DNA from: Coenobita brevimanus
Lineage: Eukaryota; Arthropoda; Malacostraca; Decapoda; Coenobitidae
NCBI GenBank assembly: GCA_032717465.1
Contig: CM064658.1
Span: forward strand, 9,134,740 to 9,198,739
DNA: 64,000 bases
Reading direction: 5' to 3'
The notes below the pieces were generated by a model, which did not search any database, was not told where the DNA came from, and saw only the letters and a list, made by a program, of their open reading frames with translations. This document shows, one piece after another, positions 54,641 to 64,000 of this stretch; position 1 is the stretch's first letter; each line of letters opens with the position of its first letter. Both the position numbers and the translations under genes were made by a program.

Positions 54641-56549
54641 GCTGTTACACTTGTTATGTAATTCTTGCCTCCGCCAGATGATTTATTGGAGTTTTCAGGA
54701 GACCTAGAACCTTTTAAGCATTTTTTGGTTATTATCACTTCTACGAAAAAAGAAATCCACAAACGTTGAAGGTTAGTAAAACGCATGTGAAAAGTTAGAA
54801 TAGCAGAAATCAACTCGCACGGAAAATCGCCTGTAGGTTTAGACGAATCTTAGCCAAATACTGTTATCCGTGTGGTGTGTACGAGAGAGAGAGAGAGAGA
54901 GAGAGAGCACACGTTGTCGTTCCAGTTCTTCAGGTTAAACTGTTGCCACGCTCAGGTATTCCGGCGGTGTTGCTCATAGCCCAGTTTCTCTTACCTTGGA
55001 CTCTGATCTCTATTCTCTGCTTGCAACCCATTCACTTTAAGGCAGGCACGGTGCACAAGCATGGGGGAGGGGTTGGGTGCAGGTAGGCACAGGAGGGGAA
55101 GGGAAGGCATGGAGTGGTTGAGTGGGGTGTGGGAGTGGAATATAGACGGTGAATTGGATGAAGTGGAAGAAAGCTGAAGAGTAATGTCAATCGAACACAC
55201 GAGGATTATTAAGGAAGATAATATGTACAAAGATTTAATTATTCCCAAGAATATAACATGCAACCATCAGATTTACATCCAGACCTCCATTTGTATTGCT
55301 GGCTGAACAGGGACAAGAGGAAGAAAACTATATTTACAGTCTGACTAGCTACAGCTTGAAGGAGAAGAGATGCAGTGGTGAAGGTGGGGAGAAGATAGGT
55401 GGGGTGAGGTTCTGTGGCTGCTGTTGTAGGTATCCTGTCACCAGCTCACCTCCTCCTATTCCTCTGTGATCTGAGCTGCACGTCTAGCCCTACCCACTCA
55501 TATTCTGATGATTCCGTCCTTCACTTTTCCACAAGCGTCTCAAAACGTTCATTACAGCATTTCCTTCGGTAACCACAGGAAGAGGCTGTGGTAAACATGT
55601 TTTCGCACTTGATCATCATTTCTGACTCCGCTGAAAACTGTTTGTTTTCAGTGCTTCAGAAACTCTTTTGTTCCATCTTTTAACCCGGCAAAATAATCCA
55701 CAAGAATATCTCTGAATTTTTAAACGTACAACAGATTACTTAATCATCTCCAAGCATCCTTGGGGGATCTCACAAGGGACCTATCATGGGTGGATCGTAT
55801 TACCTTGCAAGAATCAGTTCCCAAAGATTGGATTTCCTGAAACGACCTTTTTTTTTTTTATGTTAATCTACGAGGTCTTTGTCCGTCCGTGTGTTGAGTA
55901 CTGCTGTCATGTGTTGCACTGACTGCAAACAGGATGGAATCAATGGTTTTTATTCTCTTCAGCTTATCTTCCCTTACTGACTCCTTTCAGCCTCTCTGTC
56001 TGTCTGTCTGTCTCTGTCTCTCTCTCTCTCTGCCGATGTTACATCACTCTCCCCCTACTGTCGCATTTTGAATGTCACTGGTCATGTGAACTGTCTACTT
56101 GCATGCCTTCCACACTGCAGCGGCAACTCACACTCAACCTCTTCTTGCCTGACTCTGATGAATGAGTTAACTGATACTCTCAGTTTTCTTACTTACGAGT
56201 ATGCAGTTGGTCAGCTCAGGAACTATCGGCCCCTGTCTGTATTTTCCCTTCCCTGTGACGTGCAGTCTGTTCACTGCAGTGTGCTAAGGTATCTCGGAAT
56301 GAACTGGGCTTGATATTACCCCACTTTTATTTTTTCCTGGGGAGGACAGTTTTTTGCTGTCATCCACCCTTTACCTTTATTTTTTCAGTATTTAAATATA
56401 AATGGTGTCTTCAGGTCCCCAGACTGGAGATATCACGAGATACTGCGAGGTTCATGTCTGCCCATGTCTCTTTCAGCGTCTGTTAATGTATCATTATTTC
56501 TTTCACACACACTAGTATTTCTTTCATTCCCAGTGTAACCATCTGTATC

Positions 56550-56591
<42 letters not shown>

Positions 56592-57435
56592 GAATATAGA
56601 TAGACAGATAGATAGATAACCTTCAATAGCTCTTTCACTGCTGGTCACCATTGTGGATAAAATCATACTGAGGTGGCAAAAATAAACGATAATAGTACGC
56701 CATGGTGGTGAAGTGGTTCAGTGTCTTTGGTAACCTGGAAAGTGCTCTTTGTGAGCGCTTGACGAGCTAGCGGGTGTTTGTACCTACGCCTATGGTCATT
56801 AATTTCTTCTTGGTGTAAAGTTTCAGCATTTCTGGCTAGGTATTTAAACAGTAACAGAAGAATAATTGAGCTAAAATGTTTACTCACATTTACTTTCTCA
56901 CGATTTCTCTCTGGATGTTCATATAATGAGGTGCCGTAGCATTTATCTCACGTGCTTGTTCAGGTCTCTGCTTCCGACTTACCGTGTCAAAGAAACGCTT
57001 GGCTATTGATCAAAGGATAAAACCCAGAAATGGGGCGATTACCCTTGTTGATTTCACCCCGTGAACATAGAAAAAACGTTCATGTAAAATTATAAGCGAA
57101 ATATCTTATATTTATTTGTGAGAATTCATGCAAGAAAACATAGTGTTACAACAGGATATCTTTTTTAATTCGATTTCATTTTGGAGTATGTCCGTTGAAG
57201 CCCTCGGTACATTCCCTTGGAAAGCTGGGATTCCAAGGGGTTTCTATTGTCTCATGAGTAAATGTATAGCTAAAAGCAAACTTTATTGAATGTATCTACT
57301 ATCTGCTGAACAAATCTCTTCTCTATCTCACATAGTAGAAAAATTATTAGCCTCGGAAAACCATCGCGGTCGGACCGTGTCGTGTCGGGCCGCTCATTTC
57401 TCAGCTGAACGTAAACATCGCTTCCATACACTTAC
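54641..57435. other. No intact gene; GA/CT microsatellites and possible faint LINE remnant
   Basis: GA run at 54881-54907, CT runs at 56014-56030 and 56552-56589. At 55730-55930 a broken frame reads LGDLTRDLSWVDRIT and VFVRPCVEYCCHV, reminiscent of a LINE RT thumb, but it is too short to place. The rest is unassigned. Confidence 0.35.
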
Positions 57436-58485
57436 TGTCACGAATCAATTCGCGACATTTCCCTTTTGTGAGAAGCCACGAACTATTAGTGGAAAACTCA
57501 CTGTGTATCGCTCAGCTAACCGTTTCTCCCTCCATTTCGGAGGATACTTTTCAAAACATTCGTCACCGTTTTCAGGGGTGACCGATTTAATGCACGTCAC
57601 TAAGTGCTGTTCTGAGCGATACTATTGTTTTTTATTGTTCGCCCCTGCTCATTCGACCGTTAAAAAATGCGGCCGAGTGCTCCGCTTTTGTTCCCACGAC
57701 TTACTCAGTCTTGTGTTTGCTGTGACGGAGAAAGGTTCTGTGCTCAGAAGTGGAGAGGTCAGCTAGCACCCCAAGCTCCACTAGTACAGTTAATCCCAGT
57801 ACTCCCACCACCCCTCTCGGGTGATACATAGCATTCATCGACTGGTATTTCTTTTGTGTATTTTGTAGTTTTAAGAGCTTAGTTAAAGTGTTTTTTCCTA
57901 GGCGTAAGTATTTAGCTTTTGTGTGAGTGAGTGAGTGCGTCTCATTTAATTGATTTGAATTGTAACGTTAAATTTATTTTTTTGTAATTAATAAATTTAA
58001 CAGTTCCTTTCTTGAGCTCAGTGTAAAGTAAAATCTTGTTTCATTTAATCCAAATTAAGCTTATTTTCCGTATAGCTCCTAGCTTGCATAGACGTTTTAC
58101 TATTCATAACTGGTACTTAGACCAGTCTTGTTGTATTAACTTAATATCCGTTGTGCCACCTAGGAGTTAATGCACCAGCAAGGACCTGATATTGTTATTA
58201 GTATTAGTTATTTATTGTCAGGGTGAAGTAACTTTCTCCAGAGGCTAACAGTACAGTAATTCAGCAATTGTGAGTAATTAGTCTCTGCTGTGTACTGTGG
58301 AGAAAGTTTATAAATTCTCGTTCTCAGAGAGTCGTGCGAAGAAGCAGCGTAAAGTAATCATTGCTTGATGTAGCAAAACAATCATTGTCTCTGCTGTTCA
58401 ATATTATTGAATATTAATATCAATTTAAATAACATTTAACCATTTATTTTTAAAAACACAGTGATAATTTAAAAACCCCGTGACA
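57436..58485 (+). repeat. LTR-2, first copy (1050 bp)
   Basis: Begins TGTCAC and ends GTGACA, the 6-bp inverted ends. About 99% identical to 62267-63314, with around nine differences plus small indels, including a 3-base length change. Followed by ATTGGCGACCTCATTCC, a primer-binding-type sequence. Confidence 0.92.
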
Positions 58486-58891
58486 ATTGGCGACCTCATT
58501 CCAGGATATTAACTCCTAGCTATAAAGCTATTCACAAGATAGTGCTCACTCATTCATATTTAGGTATTTATCATTAAAGTTTATAGGCACAAGCTTACTG
58601 GTGTTTACCCTTAATTTTAGCAAGTGAATTTTGCTTTATTAATCAATAGAATACTTAACTCTAGTTTATTTTTGGTAACGCCAGACGATTTTATTCGCTC
58701 CTGGGTAGCCGCCGTATCCATTGTGTTTATTATTGAGTCTTCCCAGTCATTTACATTTTGATTTATTCTTTGCCAGTTAACTGGATAAGACTGGTCACCA
58801 CTAGCTTGTGTCTGTACTCTTTACTTGTGTTTATTAGTATTCGTCGCTAAGCAGTCAGTACTCAATTTCGTTTGCTTAATAAATTAGCGCC
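58486..58891 (+). other. 5' leader of the LTR-2 element
   Basis: Runs from ATTGGCGACC to the gag start in context GCGCCATGGC. The same leader follows the second LTR at 63315. Confidence 0.8.
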
Positions 58892-61177
58892 ATGGCAGCC
58901 AGTGCTTATGTACAGGAAGCCAAAGATATGGGTCTCACTGACCCAGAGAAAATACAGAGTTACGTTCTCTCACGGTTTAATTACGAGCAAGAACGTGAGA
59001 AAGACGCTCGTGAACGTGAGCGAGAACAGCGCGAATATGAGCGAGAACAGCGCGAATACGAGCGAGAACAGCGCGAGCTCGAGTTAGAAAAAGAGCGACA
59101 ACAGCGCGAACACGAGCTAGTACAAGAGCGAGAACAGCGCGAATACGAGCGTGAACAACGAGACAGAGAACGAGAACATGAACTTGAAGTGCTGAAGCTC
59201 AAGCGAGATTCCTTGGCATCAGACACGTCTGCTGCAGTTGGTCCAAGCTCCACGAGCGTTCTCCCTGCACATGTCCTGGCGACCCCACGCATCAAGCTTC
59301 CTTCATACAAGGAAAGCGAGCGAATCGAGCCGTACATAGCTCGTTTTGAGGACATGGCAGACTTATATCAACTGGATGAGGCAGCTAAGCGGCTTCAGTT
59401 TCTTAGCCTATTTGAGGGCCCTGCCCTCGATATTCTCCACAGAATTCGTGGAGACAATCTCACATATGAGATGATGAAAGCTGCACTCATTAAGGCGTAT
59501 GGTCTCACAGTAGACGACGCCAAAGTTCAGTTCATGCGAGCTCGTCTCCAAGACAAGGAGACAGCTGTTCAGTTCCTTGATCGTCTTACAGCTTACTTAA
59601 ATGAGTGGATGGAGAAAGATGAAACTCCTTCCACGCGTGAGGGGATAATTGACCTTATGCTGCATACACAGCTGGAGAGGTCGTGGCCTGCTGAGCTCAT
59701 AGCACAGCTTAAGATCTGCCAGGTGAAAGATGCCAGCCAAATGGCAGAGAAGGCTGACGCATTCTTTACTGCATACGGGTATCAAGCTTGTAAGCAAAAC
59801 ACCTGGAGCAGAAAAGATACTGCCAAGTCTGGGAAGCCGTCTCAGACTGAATCCCAGCACCAAGGCCGTTCTCAGAGTAATGGCCAAGGTCCAAAACTGC
59901 AGTGGAAGGACCAGGGGCAAAACACTCAGAAACTTGAGTGGAAGAGGTACAACAAGTACCCTAACCAGCAGCAGTATCAGCCACGCAACCGACCGTCGGG
60001 ACAAACTTTTCCACCACCAGCTCAAAAGAGGCAGGAAGCGAACGCAGCCTTCATTCCTCAGCAGCAGCACGGTGGTCACGTCCCTACCAGTGTGGGTACT
60101 TCCCCACAGTTCACTAGTCCCACAGTGACAGTGAACCCCCCTCCACAGATGGCCAATGTTCCATCTTCTCAAGTATATAACCCTCTAGGCACAATGTTTG
60201 CCACATCAATTCAGCAGCCTCATGAGTGGCTAGCTGCTTCCTCCACAGGCCCTCCCACAGGTGACAGTACCTTCCTTGTTCAGCCAGGGTTTGTGGGAGA
60301 CATTCCTGTGAAGGTCCTGAGAGACAATGGTTCCTCAGGTTGCTCTGTTAAGCAGAGTTTAGTACGGCCTGTGCAGTATACAGGTCGACAGATCCATGCA
60401 AAGCTTATTGATGGATCAGTGGGATTGTTCCCTGAGGGATGTATCCAGGTGGCATCTCCATTTTATACTGGTACGACACTTGCAGTTGTCATGCCAGAGC
60501 CTCTATTTGACTTTATTGTTGGCAATATTAATGGAGTCAAGGATAGTTGCTCCGATGACACTACTCAGACTTCGGCTGCTGCGGTAACACGAGCCATGAC
60601 TGAGGCTCTAGACTGTGTCACCCCAGTGATCATTGAATCGCCGCAAGATCTGATGTGTAGTCAACTTGTTGTGCAAGAACAACATTCTGACCCGACACTT
60701 GCTACCGTGCGGAGCAAACAAAAGGGTCGAGTGATAAAGTATTCACGGGGAGGTCGAGCCAAGTTCCTTCGTAAACAAGGACGGCTCTACCGTGAGTCAC
60801 GAACACCCGAGGGCGAGGTTCGACTGCAGTTTGTCGTTCCCGCCAAGTACCGCCTAGCAGTGTTACAATGGGGTCATTGTTCAGTCTCAGGGGGTCACAT
60901 GGGCAAAAGGAAGACCCAGGGTCGTATCCGAGCTGACTTTTTCTGGCCAGGGATGGGACGGGACATAGATAGTTTTGTCCGTTCTTGCAGTGTGTGCCAA
61001 AGTATCACCACTAATCAGGGACATGCCCTTCCTGTGCCATTTGTAACTACACCTGTAATCTCTGAGTCAGTTGAGAGACAGGGTAGTGGTGAAGTGGGTG
61101 CAGACCTGACGTCTCGCCCATTGGCCCCACAGGACACATTATGTCCAGGGCCTGTACATACATATTATGTACCGTAA
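58892..61177 (+). CDS. LTR-2 element polyprotein: gag, protease-like, integrase zinc-binding domain; no RT
   Basis: One open frame of 761 codons. Residues ~25-110 are a charged coiled coil built of EREQREYE repeats. Residues ~140-300 are a retrotransposon gag domain (IEPYIARFEDMADLYQ, LIKAYGLT, RLTAYLNEWMEKDETPS); 300-460 is a Gln/Pro-rich linker. About 470-550 is retropepsin-like (GDIPVKVLRDNGSSGCSV), with Asn where retropepsins have Thr or Ser in D-T/S-G. About 610-720 is the integrase zinc-binding region (GHCSVSGGHMG, CSVCQ). RT, RNase H and the integrase catalytic core are absent. The frame ends shortly after. It is probably non-autonomous but recently mobile. Confidence 0.85.
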   Translation: MAASAYVQEAKDMGLTDPEKIQSYVLSRFNYEQEREKDAREREREQREYEREQREYEREQRELELEKERQQREHELVQEREQREYEREQRDREREHELEVLKLKRDSLASDTSAAVGPSSTSVLPAHVLATPRIKLPSYKESERIEPYIARFEDMADLYQLDEAAKRLQFLSLFEGPALDILHRIRGDNLTYEMMKAALIKAYGLTVDDAKVQFMRARLQDKETAVQFLDRLTAYLNEWMEKDETPSTREGIIDLMLHTQLERSWPAELIAQLKICQVKDASQMAEKADAFFTAYGYQACKQNTWSRKDTAKSGKPSQTESQHQGRSQSNGQGPKLQWKDQGQNTQKLEWKRYNKYPNQQQYQPRNRPSGQTFPPPAQKRQEANAAFIPQQQHGGHVPTSVGTSPQFTSPTVTVNPPPQMANVPSSQVYNPLGTMFATSIQQPHEWLAASSTGPPTGDSTFLVQPGFVGDIPVKVLRDNGSSGCSVKQSLVRPVQYTGRQIHAKLIDGSVGLFPEGCIQVASPFYTGTTLAVVMPEPLFDFIVGNINGVKDSCSDDTTQTSAAAVTRAMTEALDCVTPVIIESPQDLMCSQLVVQEQHSDPTLATVRSKQKGRVIKYSRGGRAKFLRKQGRLYRESRTPEGEVRLQFVVPAKYRLAVLQWGHCSVSGGHMGKRKTQGRIRADFFWPGMGRDIDSFVRSCSVCQSITTNQGHALPVPFVTTPVISESVERQGSGEVGADLTSRPLAPQDTLCPGPVHTYYVP

Positions 61178-61690
61178 GTTAGGGGGAAGTTGAGAGGCGA
61201 CTTGAGGCTATGGAAGACCCAAGTTTGCATAAGGATTCTCAGCTTCCCGGTAATAATAGAAGTACTGTAGGTTAAGGGGGAAGTTCGAGAGAGAACTCCG
61301 CAGAGGCGACTTGAGGCTATGGAAGACCCAGGTTTGCATAAGGATTCTCAGCTTCCCGGCACTAATATAAGTATTGTACTGTAGGTTAAACGGGAAGTTC
61401 GAAAGAGAACTCCGCAGAGGCGACTTGAGGCTATGGAAGACCCAAGTTTGCACAAGGATTCTCAGCTTCCCGGTACTAATATAAGTATTGTATTGTAGGT
61501 TAAGGGGGAAGTGAGAACTCTGCAGAGGCTATGGAAGACCCAAGTTTGCACAAGGATTCTCAGCTCTCCAATATTAATATAAGAACTGTAGGTTAAGGCA
61601 CAGGTTGAGGACCCGTGTGCAGTTCGAGGCTATGGAAGACCCGAGTTTGCACAGGGATTCTCAACTTGCTGACCATGATCGTGTACTATA
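61178..61690 (+). repeat. ~100-115-bp tandem repeat before the second LTR-2 copy
   Basis: The block GAGGCTATGGAAGACCCAAG starts at about 61204, 61313, 61427, 61525 and 61626, each followed by GGATTCTCAGCTTCCCGG or a variant. It lies where RT-containing relatives would carry coding or 3' untranslated sequence. Confidence 0.85.
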
Positions 61691-62266
61691 ATTAATGGCG
61701 ACCTCGAATGTACGTCGTCGCACTGACTGCTAGGCAGAGAGAGTAATTGTAACATGATAAAATTTTGTCTCATTGACACTTTTGATGCTCCACCTTAATT
61801 GGTTTTGCAGGTTCAGCAATGGGTGTAGCAGTTTTGCTGTGCGGGCCAGCTGATCGTCTGCCGCACGCTGCCGCCTCTTCTCCTCTGCCTTCGTCGTCGC
61901 CATATTATTTACTATGTCATTTTACACATAGGTACAGTTACACTACAACTGTCACACCTACACCGTGTATTACATACACCACGCTACACAACAATTAGTT
62001 GTCAGTGTAAATGTAGCGAATTTTCGCTCAGTTTGACCTGAGTACAGGATTTTCACCGTCGTCACGGAGTTTTTCCCTCAAGCTTGCTTCTATTAACGTA
62101 AATACGAGGTTTTTTCGCTCACTGGCGACTGTGACTTTCTCCTGTAGCAGGATAGCACACACACCACAGTGTGAATCTTGTGTGACTGAGTTAGGATGTG
62201 TACATATATATATATATCCACAAATTTTTTCCCATAAGGAAAAAATTTAACTTTGTAAGGGCGTAA
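61691..62266 (+). other. Non-coding 3' part of the LTR-2 internal region
   Basis: No ORF or repeat seen. The purine-rich AAGGAAAAAA (62237) or GTAAGGGCG just before 62267 could be the polypurine tract; neither is a strong match. Confidence 0.5.
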
Positions 62267-63314
62267 TGTCACGAATCAATTCGCGACATTTCCCTTTTGT
62301 GAGAAGCCACGAACTATTAGTGGAAAACTCACTGTGTATCGCTCAGCTAACCTTTTCTCCCTCCATTTCGGAGGATACTTATCAAAACATTCGTCACCGT
62401 TTTCAGGGGTGACTGATTTAATGCACGTCACTAAGTGCTGTACTGAGCGATACTATTGTTTTTTATTCGCCCCTGCTCATTCGACCATTAAAAAATGCGG
62501 CCGAGTGCTCCGCTTTTGTTCCCACGACTTACTCAGTCTTGTGTTTGCTGTGACGGAGAAAGGTTCTGTGCTCAGAAGTGGAGAGGTCAGCTAGCACCCC
62601 AAGCTCCACTAGTACAGTTAATCCCAGTACTCCCACCCCCTCTCTCGGGTGATACATAGCATTCATCGACTGGTATTTCTTTTGTGTATTTTGTAGTTTT
62701 AAGAGCTTAGTTAAAGTGTTTTTTCCTAGGCGTAAGTATTTAGCTTTTGTGTGAGTGAGTGAGTGCGTCTCATTTAATTGATTTGAATTGTAACGTTAAA
62801 TTTATTTTTTTGTAATTAATAAATTTAACAGTTCCTTTCTTGAGCTCAGTGTAAAGTAAAATCTTGTTTCATTTAATCCAAATTAAGCTTATTTTCCGTA
62901 TAGCTCCTAGCTTGCATAGACGTTTTACTATTCATAACTGGTACTTAGACCAGTCTTGTTGTATTAACTTAATATCCGTTGTGCCACCTAGGAGTTAATG
63001 CACCAGCAAGGACCTGATATTGTTATTAGTATTAGTTATTTATTGTCAGGGGTGAAGTAACTTTCTCCAGAGGCTAACAGTACAGTAATTCAGCAATTGT
63101 GAGTAATTAGTCTCTGCTGTGTACTGTGGAGAAAGTTTATAAATTCTCGTTCTCAGAGAGTCGTGCGAAGAAGCAGCGTAAAGTAATCATTGCTTGATGT
63201 AGCAAGACAATCATTGTCTCTGCTGTTCAATATTATTGAATATTAATATCAATTTAAATAACATTTAACCATTTATTTTTAAAAACACAGTGATAATTTA
63301 AAAACCCCGTGACA
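62267..63314 (+). repeat. LTR-2, second copy (1048 bp)
   Basis: Same TGTCAC/GTGACA ends and near-identical sequence to 57436-58485. It is followed by another leader and gag start instead of host flank, so it is both 3' LTR of the first element and 5' LTR of the next. Confidence 0.92.
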
Positions 63315-63720
63315 ATTGGCGACCTCATTCCAGGATATTAACTCCTAGCTATAAAGCTATTCACAAGATAGTGCTCACTCATTCATATTTAGGTATTTAT
63401 CATTAAAGTTTATAGGCACAAGCTTACTGGTGTTTACCCTTAATTTTAGCAAGTGAATTTTGCTTTATTAATCAATAGAATACTTAACTCTAGTTTATTT
63501 TTGGTAACGCCAGACGATTTTATTCGCTCCTGGGTAGCCGCCGTATCCATTGTGTTTATTATTGAGTCTTCCCAGTCATTTACATTTTGATTTATTCTTT
63601 GCCAGTTAACTGGATAAGACTGGTCACCACTAGCTTGTGTCTGTACTCTTTACTTGTGTTTATTAGTATTCGTCGCTAAGCAGTCAGTACTCAATTTCGT
63701 TTGCTTAATAAATTAGCGCC

Positions 63721-64000
63721 ATGGCAGCCAGTGCTTATGTACAGGAAGCCAAAGATATGGGTCTCACTGACCCAGAGAAAATACAGAGTTACGTTCTCTC
63801 ACGGTTTAATTACGAGCAAGAACGTGAGAAAGACGCTCGTGAACGTGAGCGAGAACAGCGCGAATATGAGCGAGAACAGCGCGAATACGAGCGAGAACAG
63901 CGCGAGCTCGAGTTAGATAAGAGCGACAACAGCGCGAACACGAGCTAGTACAAGAGCGAGAACAGCGCGAATACGAGCGTGAACAACGAGACAGAGAACG
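63721..64000 (+). pseudogene. Second gag start of the LTR-2 tandem, frameshifted, cut by window edge
   Basis: MAASAYVQEAKDMGLTDPEK and the coiled-coil repeats are as in the first copy. A one-base loss near 63917 (GTTAGATAAGAG against GTTAGAAAAAGAG) shifts the frame and ends it at 63948. The rest lies outside the window. Confidence 0.85.

Noticed and set aside
55720..55980. Possible LINE RT thumb remnant
   Set aside because: Only a few scattered motif-like residues across frames and stops; not enough to annotate as an element.
57290..57766. 158-codon frame (and its copy at 62334)
   Set aside because: Lies across the LTR start; the 62334 copy starts further in, so it does not mark a conserved protein.
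1..64000. CRISPR arrays, bacterial operons, prophage
   Set aside because: Spliced host exons, SINEs and LINEs show eukaryotic nuclear DNA; the tandem repeats have no spacer structure.

Overview
The window is arthropod nuclear DNA, most likely from a malacostracan (decapod-type) crustacean. That is inferred from several interleaved LINE, Gypsy, piggyBac and KRBA2-like families, tRNA-derived SINEs, GATA/TAGA microsatellites and spliceosomal introns; no species-diagnostic gene is present. Transposable elements and their remains occupy most of the 64 kb. The host coding sequence I can support is a short stretch of a V-ATPase 21-kDa proteolipid (c'') gene at 17.4-20.9 kb, plus two unidentified minus-strand exon candidates.

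Layout. 1-8548: tandem array (period about 2.43 kb) of a dead RTE-like LINE (LINE-A) on the minus strand. It abuts a 5'-truncated CR1/Jockey-type LINE (LINE-B, 8549-10344, +) and a 5'-truncated plus-strand LINE-A (10481-12382). 12.4-17.2 kb: simple repeats, LINE-A 3' ends, an 89-bp tandem repeat and a degraded third LINE (LINE-C) with a nested tRNA-derived SINE (SINE-1). 17.4-20.9 kb: V-ATPase c'' exons, a second copy of the last exon, and a 1.8-kb minisatellite whose 32-bp unit matches the splice-donor end of that exon. 21660-25084: piggyBac element with TTAA duplications, inverted ends and a catalytically intact core, inserted in a dispersed repeat whose empty-site paralogue lies at 38.3 kb. 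26.85-30.89 kb: near-full-length but frameshifted LINE-B. 31-43 kb: a patchwork of SINEs, TTAA mini-elements, a foldback element and LINE-A 3' fragments.

43432-45262 (minus) is a broken KRBA2-like integrase gene. Its 5' part is cut by a Gypsy element with a 2.1-kb 5' LTR (45264-47399), decayed gag and nearly intact pol; the element stops inside the integrase and has no 3' LTR. 51.8-54.7 kb holds TTAA mini-elements, SINE pieces and AGGTCA-rich tandem repeats. 57436-64000 holds a young LTR element: two 1.05-kb LTRs flank a single 761-codon ORF (gag, protease-like, integrase zinc-binding domain) with no reverse transcriptase, and the second LTR runs directly into another leader and gag, i.e. a tandem element sharing an LTR.

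The genes do not form an operon or pathway; the window is a record of successive insertion. The most unusual structure is the V-ATPase exon/splice-donor unit amplified into a minisatellite. Next are the LINE-A array amplified as DNA from one dead copy, and the RT-less tandem LTR element.
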